Shown here: positions 10,185 through 19,400 of the stretch, piece after piece
How positions within the stretch are numbered: position 1 is the stretch's first letter
How the letters are laid out: every line of letters begins with the position of its first letter
Assembly: GCA_019636845.1 (NCBI GenBank)
Contig: JAHBWV010000001.1
Coordinates: 1,240,001 to 1,304,000 of the forward strand
DNA: 64,000 nt
Direction: 5' to 3'
From: Phycisphaeraceae bacterium
GTDB lineage: Bacteria > Planctomycetota > Phycisphaerae > Phycisphaerales > UBA1924
Program-made: the position numbers and the translations under genes
Notes under the pieces: model-generated
Databases searched by the model: none
Told to the model about the DNA's origin: nothing
What the model saw: the letters and a program-made list of their open reading frames with translations, nothing else

Positions 10185-10214
10185 AGTTTAGATGGGGGAG
10201 GACGTAGGGGTCAA
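10185..10214 (-). promoter_or_regulatory. Candidate sigma70-type promoter for the nusA operon
   Basis: On the minus strand TTGACC (-35, 10214-10209) and TAAACT (-10, 10190-10185) are separated by 18 bases. The -10 lies in the 7-base centre of a perfect 6-bp inverted repeat, CCCCAT/ATGGGG (10179-10197), which could be an operator or, less likely, a weak fliM terminator. The element is about 35 bp past the fliM stop. Confidence 0.4.
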
Positions 10215-10248
10215 TGGGGTGTGTCGAAACCCGACTCGGCAGGTCGCG

Positions 10249-11268
10249 TCAGGTGACGCGGTCCGCCTGGGTGATCGGCCTGAGCACCCGGAGTGCGAGT
10301 TTCTCCTTGTGCTTCCCCATGTGAGCAAGGAACTTCGCCTCGCCCTCAACCGTGACCACAACCGGGTCGTGGCTCGGTTTTTCTGTCACGATCACGTCGC
10401 CAACCGACATCGACAGCAGATCTGCGAGCGAGATCGTTGTCGTCGCCAGGCACCCGGCGACCTGGAGCGACGCGGCATGCAGTGTCGAACTGATCCGCCG
10501 CTCATTGTCATTGGACTTGGCGTGCCGCGCCGTGCTGAACCAGGATTGGGCAGAGAGGTGGTCCATGACCGGCTCAATCACGTTATACGGGATGCACAGG
10601 TTCATTGTGCCGGCACGGTTCGCGAGTTTCAGCTCGAACCCGATGACGACCACCACCTCGTTCGGGGGGACGATCTGGACGAGTTGTGGATTGGATTCAG
10701 TTGCCGAAACCGTGAATTTCAGCGACTTTACGGTAGACCATGCCTCAGAGAGGGCGATCAGTCCCCGTTCGGTCACGTTCGAAATCAGACGCGATTCGAT
10801 CAACGTCATCGGGCGCTGAGGGATGAAGAGATCCTGGGACGAACCGCCAAGAAGTCGGTCGATGATCGGGTAGATGATCAAAGGGGAGATCTCAAGGCAT
10901 ATGGTCCCCTCGAGTGTGTCCGCGGTGATCAGATTGAAAGAGGTCGGGTTTGCGAGTCCCGCGATGAACTCGGCGTACGTCATCTGCTCGCACGTCGCGA
11001 CTTTGACCTCCACGATGGTTCTCAGGAACCCCGAAAGCGACGCCCCGAAGTTGCGGGCGAATGCCTCGTGGAGCGTCTGGAGGGCCAGCATCTGGTCCTT
11101 CGACACGCGTTCAGGACGCTTGAAGTCATAACTCCGGATCTCAACAGGATCATCCGGCCGGCGCGAGCGGCTGAAAATCAGCTCATTCCCGGCTTCCTCG
11201 GCGACATCTCCGGTGTCCACAGCCGCGAGCAGGGCATCGACCTGTGATTGATCAAGCACGTCAGCCAT
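10249..11268 (-). CDS. fliM: Flagellar motor switch protein FliM
   Basis: A 339-residue FliM, a component of the flagellar C-ring that binds phospho-CheY and switches rotor direction. The N-terminal CheY-binding peptide is present (LDQSQVDALL, residues 5-14). The middle CheC-like domain spans about residues 45-230 and includes the RLLGG motif at 138-142. The C-terminal SpoA/SurA domain spans about 250-335 (LLSMSVGDVIVTE). Length is typical. No other flagellar gene is in the window, so fliM is either solitary or the last gene of a unit lying elsewhere. It is divergent from dsbD across a 215-bp gap. The Shine-Dalgarno is weak. Confidence 0.95.
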   Translation of the reverse strand: MADVLDQSQVDALLAAVDTGDVAEEAGNELIFSRSRRPDDPVEIRSYDFKRPERVSKDQMLALQTLHEAFARNFGASLSGFLRTIVEVKVATCEQMTYAEFIAGLANPTSFNLITADTLEGTICLEISPLIIYPIIDRLLGGSSQDLFIPQRPMTLIESRLISNVTERGLIALSEAWSTVKSLKFTVSATESNPQLVQIVPPNEVVVVIGFELKLANRAGTMNLCIPYNVIEPVMDHLSAQSWFSTARHAKSNDNERRISSTLHAASLQVAGCLATTTISLADLLSMSVGDVIVTEKPSHDPVVVTVEGEAKFLAHMGKHKEKLALRVLRPITQADRVT

Positions 11269-11483
11269 ATCGCGTACCGACCCCGTGCGCCTCGGTTGGT
11301 TGAACCGGCGTGCGGTCAGGATCGGCCCGAATCAACGGCGGGCTTGAAGGAGACACACCGCGTTCTGGAATCGCGTGACCACTTCGCGTCGGAACAATCA
11401 AAGCGGATGGGTGGTACAAGTGGCGAACCGCTTCCGCTGGAGCGGGCTACGTTCGTCTCTCGATAGGTCACCTGGAGCAACGC

Positions 11484-13430
11484 ATGCGTCGATGGACCCT
11501 GGTCGCACTCTTCTTGCTCTGTTCACTTTCCATAGGCAATGCGTCTGCACAGTTCCCATTCGAGACCGCAGTGCCGAATCCGGGGTCAGACCCCGTTTCA
11601 ATGAGAGTGGTCGTCTCGAAGCCGACTGTTCGCCCGGGCGACCAGCTCGCGGTAGGGGTGATCTTTGAGCTCGCCCCGGGGTGGCACCTCCACACGCGTG
11701 AGCCGAAGCAGACTCCCTCGATGGCACGAGAGCGGTTCGTTCCCATCCCCACGGTCGTGCGCGTGACCAGTGTCGATGGCGCGACGGTCGGTCCGATCCA
11801 GTGGCCCGAGGAGCATGTGGTTCCGGTCGATCTCGTCGGCACCGGTCGTCCCGAGCCATACGCGGTCTACAAGGGCTTCGCACCCATATACATCCCGGTC
11901 ATGGTTTCACGCGATGCGTCGAGCGATCTGCAAGTTCAGTTGGAACTCGGATGGCAGGCGTGCGACGACCGTTTCTGTCAGATGCCGCAGGAACGCACGA
12001 TCAGAGTGCAGATTCCCCTTGCAGCGCCAGATGGTTCTCCGGCGGGCGAGGGATCAGATCTGGTCACTCCGGCGGAGCCCGCCGCCTTCGCTCAATTTGA
12101 CATCGCGGTATTCGGGAGGGCATCGGAGTTCACGTCCGAGATCGCAACCGCTCGGAGTTCCGGTGGCGCGAGATTCAATGTCTTTGGCCGTGAATTCACT
12201 GTCGATACTTCCGGAGCACTCGGCGTCGTGATGCTGCTGATCCTCGCGATGCTGGGAGGATTTGTCCTCAACCTCACCCCCTGCGTCCTGCCGGTGATTC
12301 CAATCAAAATCATGGGGCTGAGTCAGGCCGCCGCGAACCCCTCCCGGTGCCTGATGCTCGGCATCGTCATGTCGCTCGGTGTCGTCGCGTTCTGGCTCGC
12401 GATTGGCGCGGCGATCTCATTCATCGCCGGCTTCACGGCAGTGAACACGCTCTTCCAGCAGCCGTGGTTCTCGATCGTCGTCTCGATCGTGATCGCCATC
12501 ATGGCATTGGGAATGCTCGGGCTCTTCGCAGCCCGTCTCCCGCAATGGGTCTACCGGGTCAACCCCAGCCACGACTCGGTTCACGGTAGCTTTCTCTTCG
12601 GGATCATGACCGCCGTTCTCTCGACCCCCTGCACCGCCCCATTCATGGGCTCCGCCGCGGCGTGGGCGACCCAGCAGCAGCCCATCATGACGCTCTCGAC
12701 CTTTGGTGCGATCGGCCTGGGAATGGCTCTGCCCTACCTGCTGCTTGCGGCCAACCCGAAGTGGGTCAACAAAGTTCCTCGCACTGGGCCCGCGAGCGAG
12801 CTCGTCAAGCAGGTCATGGGACTACTCATGCTCGCGGTTGCCGCGTTCTTCCTCGGCACCGGCATCGGTCCGTTCACCATGAAAGAGGTCGGTGATCCAC
12901 CACTCCGGGCGCACTGGTGGCTGGTCGCAGCGTTCGCCATCGCGGCGTCCGGATGGACGATTTTCAAGACCTTCCGCATCACCCGACGCCCTGTCCGACG
13001 CGCCCTGATCACACTCGGGTCGCTCTTTGTCGCGGGTGCCTCTGTCCTCTTCGCGATTGAGCAGAACGACCGGGGGCCTATCGCGTGGCAAGCGTGGACA
13101 CCCGAGCGATTTGAAGCCGCCAAAGGCACAGGAAAGGTAGTAGTGGTCGATTTCACGGCAGAATGGTGCCTGAACTGCAAGGCACTGGAAGCGGGCGTCC
13201 TTCACCGAAAGGAAGTCGCGTCTGTCTTGAACGGCGAGGGGGTGATCGCCATGAAGGTTGATATCACGGCCGGCTACCCCGAAGGTGTGGCATTCATGAA
13301 GGAACTGGAGTGGGCCAACATCCCGCTTCTGGCGATCTTCGGTCCCGGGCTCTCGGAGCCGATCAAGTACGATTCGTACACCCCCGCGGCCGTTCTTGAA
13401 GCGATCCGGAGGGCTTCGGGGGGGCAATAA
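11484..13430 (+). CDS. dsbD: Thiol:disulfide interchange protein DsbD
   Basis: A 648-residue DsbD-type protein that carries electrons from cytoplasmic thioredoxin across the inner membrane to periplasmic partners. A signal peptide (residues 1-22, ending ASA) is followed by the N-terminal DsbD-alpha domain with cysteines at 160 and 165 (CDDRFC). The multi-pass domain begins near residue 245 and has the paired membrane cysteines in LTPCVLP (C267) and STPCTAPF (C383). A C-terminal thioredoxin-like domain carries WCLNCK (C562, C565). All three redox pairs are present, so it should be active. A GGAG six bases before the ATG supports the start. It stands alone, divergent from fliM and upstream of a tRNA gene. 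Confidence 0.93.
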   Translation: MRRWTLVALFLLCSLSIGNASAQFPFETAVPNPGSDPVSMRVVVSKPTVRPGDQLAVGVIFELAPGWHLHTREPKQTPSMARERFVPIPTVVRVTSVDGATVGPIQWPEEHVVPVDLVGTGRPEPYAVYKGFAPIYIPVMVSRDASSDLQVQLELGWQACDDRFCQMPQERTIRVQIPLAAPDGSPAGEGSDLVTPAEPAAFAQFDIAVFGRASEFTSEIATARSSGGARFNVFGREFTVDTSGALGVVMLLILAMLGGFVLNLTPCVLPVIPIKIMGLSQAAANPSRCLMLGIVMSLGVVAFWLAIGAAISFIAGFTAVNTLFQQPWFSIVVSIVIAIMALGMLGLFAARLPQWVYRVNPSHDSVHGSFLFGIMTAVLSTPCTAPFMGSAAAWATQQQPIMTLSTFGAIGLGMALPYLLLAANPKWVNKVPRTGPASELVKQVMGLLMLAVAAFFLGTGIGPFTMKEVGDPPLRAHWWLVAAFAIAASGWTIFKTFRITRRPVRRALITLGSLFVAGASVLFAIEQNDRGPIAWQAWTPERFEAAKGTGKVVVVDFTAEWCLNCKALEAGVLHRKEVASVLNGEGVIAMKVDITAGYPEGVAFMKELEWANIPLLAIFGPGLSEPIKYDSYTPAAVLEAIRRASGGQ

Positions 13431-13522
13431 CGTCTCACCCAAGCCCCACAGTCACCCGAGACCTCGGTCCGGTCAGGCCGGTCTTGCGCGACCGGATCGA
13501 TCTTGAGGGGGAGTAACCGGCG

Positions 13523-13551
13523 TTGACTCTTGATCGGGTGGCGTCTAACTT
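13523..13551 (+). promoter_or_regulatory. Candidate promoter for tRNA-Gly
   Basis: TTGACT (13523-13528) and TAACTT (13546-13551) are 17 bases apart and lie about 50 bases before the mature tRNA. The -35 is good and the -10 is only fair. A weak CCGGTC/GACCGG hairpin just upstream, near 13475-13492, may end the dsbD transcript. Confidence 0.35.
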
Positions 13552-13603
13552 CATACTCGCTCCGCACAAGCCGATACATCGGCCGACGGGAGTGAGACAA
13601 CCC

Positions 13604-13675
13604 GCGGGTGTAGCTCAGTGGTAGAGCGTCACGTTGCCAACGTGAAAGTCGCGCGTTCGAATCGCGTCACCCGCT
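13604..13675 (+). tRNA. tRNA-Gly (anticodon GCC)
   Basis: The acceptor arms GCGGGTG (13604-13610) and CACCCGC (13668-13674) pair fully. The D-arm contains TAGCTCAGTGGTAGAGC. The anticodon loop is TTGCCAA (13634-13640) on a five-pair stem (TCACG/CGTGA), with anticodon GCC at 13636-13638. The T-arm has the GTTCGAATC loop sequence. T13675 is the discriminator. The CCA end is not encoded, so it must be added enzymatically. Confidence 0.97.
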
Positions 13676-13688
13676 TTCTTCTCCGTGA

Positions 13689-13725
13689 GACGCCCGGCCA
13701 ACTGCCGGGCGTCACTGTTTTTGAC
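13689..13725 (+). terminator. Intrinsic terminator after tRNA-Gly
   Basis: A perfect 10-bp stem, GACGCCCGGC and GCCGGGCGTC, around a 5-base loop (CAACT), followed by ACTGTTTTTG. It lies 14 bases past the tRNA and should end its transcript, isolating it from the T6SS locus downstream. Confidence 0.85.
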
Positions 13726-13748
13726 TCCATTGGCGACGCGCTGCGCGT

Positions 13749-13776
13749 TTGACGCCACGGAACTTCTCTTTAGACT
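13749..13776 (+). promoter_or_regulatory. Candidate promoter at the head of the T6SS locus
   Basis: TTGACG (13749-13754), a 16-base spacer and TAGACT (13771-13776) lie just after the tRNA terminator and about 80 bases before the first gene of the T6SS locus. The -35 matches 5 of 6 and the -10 matches 4 of 6 of the sigma70 consensus. Confidence 0.4.
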
Positions 13777-13854
13777 CGTCGGCTATACCGGCCGACCGCC
13801 GTTTGCGGTCTCTATTCACTTTGACCCGGCTTCACCTCTATTGATGCCGGGAGG

Positions 13855-15834
13855 ATGGTGCTTTGGATGCGGGCTCCACTCGGATTTCGAGCGGTTCGAC
13901 TCGGCGGCACGCTCGGTGCTTCCCCAATCGGGATCGCCCTGATTGTGCGCGATGAGCCGGACCCGCTCGGCGGGCGCTTTGTTCGTCTCCGCGAGACCTA
14001 CGACGCGAGTGTCATGCTCGGTGCTCTCGTTGATGAGCGAGAACAGATCATCGAATGGGTCGAGTTCTGGTCGCAGCGTGACGGATTCTCAGGCGTCGAT
14101 CCCGCCTCGGCCTCTGGCATCTCGAACCAGGCGATGGACCAGCGGTGGCAGTCAAGTGCCGAAGTGCTTGCGGGGGCTGAACCCGGCTCTGTGATCTTCA
14201 CAGGATTCGAGAAAGAGCCCGCGCCCGTGCTCTTCTTCGATCCGGGTTCGGGCCGCATCGAGCAAGCGAAGAGTGCGGGCGGTTCGATGTGGCGCCTCTG
14301 CGTGGACGATGCCTCACTCGCAGCAGCTGGGCTTCCCCCATACGGCACTGGATCAGAGCGATTCTGGATCGCGACCGAGACAGGCAACACGCACGCATTC
14401 GCCTCAACGAACGAGGCCGCGCCGAAGCGGGACGGAGTGCTCACCATGCGGGAAGCGATCGGTCCGAACGCGATCGTCGCCCACGCGGGCGGGCGACTGA
14501 TGGTCCGAAGGTACAGGGCCGCGTCGTACGCCGAGATCGTCGATGCCATGACATCCGGCGACTGGTCGATCGATGAAGCGGGTTCGGCAAAGTCTCGTGT
14601 CCCCGTCAGTTTCGACGGACGTGGCATCGATTCGTCAACCCCGTCTCGCTCACACACCAAGGGTCGTGTGAGCGAGGAGTCCCTCATCCTCTCCCACCGA
14701 GGGGAGTGGGGGGCGCTGATCGAGACCTTGCACCTCAAACTGCGCTTGTGGGCCGAGGCCATCCGCTGTGTCTCTCGTGCCGTGGAACGTTCAGAGAGGC
14801 CGCTGCTCAATGTCCGCGAAGAATCCTTCCGCGTCGCGTTGTCCGATCCCGGGCCGGGGTTGCCACGCTGGTGGACAGCGAGAGTCTCGCTCGCCGAGCC
14901 GGGCGAAGCGATCGAGCTCGGCATCGCGGGCGGCGAATCGCGATACTTCATGGCGGGCCGTCCCGTACTCGGCGGCGTCTTCCGCCCCGCTCAGGTCAAT
15001 GCCAGCAGTTCTGTTCGAGGCACGCTTCGTCTCAGGCGAGTCGAGATCGACGCCGACAAATCTGTCAACGCGGAGGCCACGCTCGCGCTCCCGTCGCTCG
15101 CCTCGATCGGCATCAACGATCTGGTCTGGATCCGTCTGATGCTCGCTGGAAGGCGGATCGATGTGCACGGTCACGCCGAGCGCTCCAGCGCGATGGCCGC
15201 CGGGGAATGGCGGTTCCGATCTTCCAAGCTTGTGATGGACGCCCAGAACGCTGCCGCGCTGAAGGGGCTCGAAGGCGTCCCGGTTCCCGATGTGGAGATC
15301 GAGGTCGTTCCTCTGCTCAGTTCGCCCTGCGATCTTCACGCGCTCGGGGTGCTGGGCGCTCGAACGCTCCTGAACAACGGGGACCTCTCGCTCGCCGTTC
15401 TCGTTGACGAACTCCAGAGTCTGGCACGCGCCGCCGGCGAACTCTGGGATGGCAACACGACCCTCTCATCGCGAATCCAACGTCTCGCAAACAACGACCG
15501 AAGATGGGCAGAATCGCTCGGACCCCAGCGTCTGAACAACGCGGGATTGACTGCCGAGTCTGCGCTCGCGATGATCCCCGCAGAACTCTGGTGGGACGTA
15601 GTCGGCGTTCTCGCGCGTATGTTTCCCGGGGCTGGAAGCGACTCGATCTGCAGGGACCTTGGGGACGCGCCGAGTTCATCGCCCCACATGGTCTTCCACA
15701 CCCCGATCGAAGAGATCGATCGACTGCTCGTCAGAACAAGGAGTCTCGTTGTGATCGATTGGGGACAGAACCGAGAGATCAGTTCGGTCATACGAAGCTA
15801 CTTGCTCGTCCACGGCAACAACGGGACCGCTTGA
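13855..15834 (+). CDS. Unrecognised 659-residue protein at the head of the T6SS locus
   Basis: I do not recognise this protein. It has no signal peptide or clear membrane segment. The N-terminal half is a mixed alpha/beta region rich in Asp, Glu, Ser and Gly. The middle contains alternating strand-like segments (residues about 330-470). The last 170 residues look helical, with LVDELQSLARAAGELW and ESALAMIPAELWWDVVGVLARMF. The start is uncertain: GGGAGG abuts the ATG at 13855, so GTG 13858 or ATG 13867 would be better spaced. It lies just after a terminator and candidate promoter, is followed 77 bp later by a lipoprotein gene and then the kinase-FGE gene, and so is probably the first gene of that transcript. 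A T6SS accessory or regulatory role is inferred from position only. Confidence 0.7.
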   Translation: MVLWMRAPLGFRAVRLGGTLGASPIGIALIVRDEPDPLGGRFVRLRETYDASVMLGALVDEREQIIEWVEFWSQRDGFSGVDPASASGISNQAMDQRWQSSAEVLAGAEPGSVIFTGFEKEPAPVLFFDPGSGRIEQAKSAGGSMWRLCVDDASLAAAGLPPYGTGSERFWIATETGNTHAFASTNEAAPKRDGVLTMREAIGPNAIVAHAGGRLMVRRYRAASYAEIVDAMTSGDWSIDEAGSAKSRVPVSFDGRGIDSSTPSRSHTKGRVSEESLILSHRGEWGALIETLHLKLRLWAEAIRCVSRAVERSERPLLNVREESFRVALSDPGPGLPRWWTARVSLAEPGEAIELGIAGGESRYFMAGRPVLGGVFRPAQVNASSSVRGTLRLRRVEIDADKSVNAEATLALPSLASIGINDLVWIRLMLAGRRIDVHGHAERSSAMAAGEWRFRSSKLVMDAQNAAALKGLEGVPVPDVEIEVVPLLSSPCDLHALGVLGARTLLNNGDLSLAVLVDELQSLARAAGELWDGNTTLSSRIQRLANNDRRWAESLGPQRLNNAGLTAESALAMIPAELWWDVVGVLARMFPGAGSDSICRDLGDAPSSSPHMVFHTPIEEIDRLLVRTRSLVVIDWGQNREISSVIRSYLLVHGNNGTA

Positions 15835-15911
15835 GGCGGGCGCGGATGAGTTCAACTGGTTACGATCACACACTGAAGCCGGGTGGCTCAGTCAGGAAAG
15901 GACGTGCGGCG

Positions 15912-16430
15912 ATGAGAATTGGCATGCTTGGGTTCGCTTCGGTCTTGGCGATGGTCTCCATGCTCGTCGGGTGCGGTTCCAGCACGCCGGTCATGGGGCA
16001 ATACGACATCGAGGTCAGTCTGGCCCCTGAATTGGCCGCGAGTCCCCCGGCCCTCACGGTCGACATCGTCGGCGCATCATCCGCCAATTACGCGGAACTC
16101 TCGGCGAAAGATCCGAAGGCGTGGTTCGCGGGGGGTGACGTCAACCGTGCCAACACCACCAAGCTCACCACCGTCTTCGGCCCCGGCGACACGGGGAGCA
16201 AGCAGCTCAAGCGGCGTGACAAGGCGCAGGTCGATGCCGCCTGGAAGACATGGCGCGACATGAAGGCGACGAGGCTCTTTGTGCTCGTCAACCTCCCCCG
16301 AGACGGATCAATCCGCAAGATTGAACTCCCACTCGATCGCAAGAGATGGAAGACCGAGACGATCAAGCTCGAGATCAACGCGGGCGGTGTGCGCTCGACC
16401 AACGGACCCGAGCCCGAGGCGGTCAAATAA
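15912..16430 (+). CDS. Small lipoprotein, possible TssJ-like T6SS component
   Basis: A 172-residue protein with a clear lipoprotein signal (residues 1-21, lipobox LVGC, Cys21), so it should be exported and acylated. The remainder has a TssJ-like order of elements: an early strand (LTVDIVGASSANYAEL), a PGDTGSKQL segment, then RLFVLVNLPRDG and a final KWKTE-like strand (RWKTETIKLEINAGGV). TssJ is the outer-membrane lipoprotein that caps TssM in proteobacterial T6SS. The resemblance is structural guesswork and no sequence signature is certain. An upstream in-frame reading exists, but the lipobox and the AGGAAAGGA upstream of 15912 fix the start. It lies between the 659-residue gene and the kinase-FGE gene. 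Confidence 0.75.
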   Translation: MRIGMLGFASVLAMVSMLVGCGSSTPVMGQYDIEVSLAPELAASPPALTVDIVGASSANYAELSAKDPKAWFAGGDVNRANTTKLTTVFGPGDTGSKQLKRRDKAQVDAAWKTWRDMKATRLFVLVNLPRDGSIRKIELPLDRKRWKTETIKLEINAGGVRSTNGPEPEAVK

Positions 16431-16464
16431 TCACGATCGATCCAGTCACGGCGTGTGAAACGCC

Positions 16465-19400
16465 ATGTCGGACGATCGGCGAAATGGGGCCGTGATGAGG
16501 ACGTTCGGCTCATACGAGGCGACGCGTGAGATCGCTCGCACAGCGTTCGGGCAGGTCTGGCTCGCGCGCATGATCGGCGAGACCGATGAGCGTTATGCCG
16601 TCAAGGTGATCGATTGCGGCGAGCTCTCATACGTTGCAGACGACGAGATCGTCTCCGCACGCCTCGCGGCATTTCTCGAAGCGGGGAAGGTGCAGGGCGC
16701 AGCAGGAGATGGCTGGGCAGGCGTCCATCAGTCCGGACGTCTCTCGGACTCGGCCTACATCGTCATGGACGCCCTGCCCCTGAGTCTCACGCGACTCGTC
16801 GAGGGACGATCCGCGGTGAGCGGCCACTCGCTCGTCGCGGTGACCACGGGCATTGCCCGGGCTCTCCTCTCCGTCTGGCGCACCTCCCAGCGTGGGCACG
16901 GGAATCTCAAGCCGAGCAACGTCTTCTTCTTGAAGCCGGATGATCTGCGATCGTCACCGATCGCGATCACAGATCCCGCAGCACCGGCCGAACTCGGCCG
17001 CGACAAGGGTGAGGTGGCCGATCTGCACGCGATCGGCGAACAGATCTACCAGCTCGTGGTGCACCGCCCTTTCAAGGCCCTGGGCGGGTGGCCGGTCCCC
17101 CCCGGCAAAGAGTGGGAACGTCTCGGCAAGGTCGGAGCGGGCTGGCGCGAACTCTGCTCAGAACTGCTGAATCCCGACCTGAAGCCGGGGCAGATCACGC
17201 TCGAGAGTGTTGCCGAACGAGCTGCAGCGCTCACGCCTCCGCCGAAGCCCGTCCTTCGCTACGTGCTCGCCGCCGTTGCAGTGATCTCTCTCGTCGTTGG
17301 CGGCTTTGTGGCCTGGCAACGGTCACCCCTGAGTCCGTTGGATTGGAACTCCTCGCTCTGGACAGAGGTCTGCGATGACAGCGAGTGGTACGCGCTCGTG
17401 GTTCGTGCCGCACTGACCGGCGAGGAAGACGAAACGCTCCGCAAGTTCATGCGATACCTGCCCGTGATCGGCAGCGAGAGGAGCACGTTCGCGACCGACA
17501 CTCCCGACCTCAAGGAGCTCAACCCGGAGTTCGCGAGGGTCATCCGGACCTTCCTGCTGTCTTCGGCCGATTCGGTCTCCGATGCGCAATGGGAACGCTT
17601 CGGCGAGATGTACCCGGATGTCTATACCAAGAAGGGCAGCTTCAATCGCGTCGACATCAAACGAGCGGTCGATGAACTCGCGGATGACAAGGTGCGTCCG
17701 CCGTGGATGCTCGGTGATGCCAGGGCGATCAGTGCCGCGCTCGGCGAGCGAGTCATGTACCCGACCGCGAACTTCGAGAGCTTCCGCACGCAGTCGATCT
17801 CAGGAAGCCAGGGCGACATCTCCAGGGCCTCCTACGGCACATACTTCGCTCGCTTCATGCAGAAGGAACTCCAGCGAGAGATCGAGTCGCAGATCGAGCT
17901 CTTGAGAGGCCAGATCGGACAAGGGACAGGCGGCGTCCTTCCGACGCCCAGAGCCACAGAAGAGATCCGCAACTCACTCGATCAGGGCATGCTCTGGGAG
18001 AGGTCAGATACACCGATGGCAGGTCGGATCCGGGCACTCGCCAGCGTCGGACGCGATGCATCCAGACTCCAGACGGGTTGGAAGACCTTGCAGGAGATCG
18101 TCGGAAGGATCGAGGCGTCTCCTGCATCTGCGGATGTCGTCGCCGCTTCGACTCGCCGCTCGTTGAGTGAGGCGATCGAATCTGCCGATCAGGCAGAGGG
18201 GCTCCAGGGCGCACTGGTGGCGGTTGAGCGCTGGGAGAAGCTCCTTCGACAGGCAGAGTCGATCATCGCCGAGCGAGGCCAGACAGAGATCGACTGGGTC
18301 TCACTGCGGACACGCCCGGATGCCGAGACCGCGTACGCGCAGGCGGCCGATGGAATCCTGAGCGAAGAGGGCGTCAGTGTCTGGGTCTCTGCCCTCGCGG
18401 ATGAGAGGTATTGGAAGATCACAGAGCCGCGCCCGCCGTTCACCGCCGAACGCGAGATCGAAGCAGCGAATCGCGCCCTCGCCGGCATCGACACCGTCGA
18501 TCGCGAGTGGCGAGAGGACGAGATCGCCGCCTTAGAGTCGGAACTTCGAGCCGTGCAGGATCGCGTCCGTCTGTCCTCGGAACTGCCATGGATACGGATG
18601 AACCGCCAGACCGTGATCGCCGAGGCGAGCGCGACTCGTGTTGAGGCCGAGCGACTCGCACGTGAGACCGAGGAACTGATCGCGTTCATGCGCACGAGCG
18701 CGACCGAGCAGATCCAGCGATGGATGTCCGAGGATGTCTCGACGCTGACGGACATCGTCGCGATCCGCGATGGGTGGGCGATCCTCCGTCAGGCAATCGC
18801 GCTGCGTCTCGGCGAGGACGCTGGCGGAAAGCCGGCACAGTTGCGCAGCGCGCTCTGGAACGCGCGTCGCGCGATCCTCTGGGACGAGAACCCGGCGACT
18901 GGCCAGATCCGTGAGGCAGGATGGGCAAAGCGACTCTCCGAGTGGAACGCCGCGTCGCCCGCAACTCGCCCGACATCATGGGATGAAGGCGCGTGGGCGT
19001 CCGCTGTTCAGGCAAAGCGTGAGGCCATGGCCAGATCGCTCCTCCGAGCGATCGATGGCTGGGACTTTACAATGCGTCTCGATCGCTGGTCCAACTTCGA
19101 TGAGGTGCGGTCGGTCGAAGAGCGAGCGTGGGAGTCCTCGGAGTCATGGGCATCATCCTGCCGCAGCATGGCAGCGGACTTCCAACGTGTCGAATCGCTC
19201 ATCGGGCTCTGGTACGCTCCCGATGAACGCCCGGGTGACGGGCAAGAGTCGATCATGCAACTCATCGGGAAGTGGACCGGCAACGACACCGTGGCAGACG
19301 CCAGACGCGCTGTCGCCATCGTCGCCGCAAACGCCGAGCGGCTTGGCGCAGTGAGCGCGGCAGACCGTGCCCGTCGATTCACACTGATGAGCGGACGCGA

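Noticed and set aside
9095..10186. Plus-strand open frame of 363 residues opposite nusA
   Set aside because: The composition (Ser/Arg-rich) and overlap with conserved NusA domains mark it as a shadow.
15504..15911. 136-residue N-terminal extension of the TssJ-like lipoprotein
   Set aside because: It is Arg/Pro-rich shadow sequence inside the preceding gene. The lipoprotein signal begins at the ATG at 15912.
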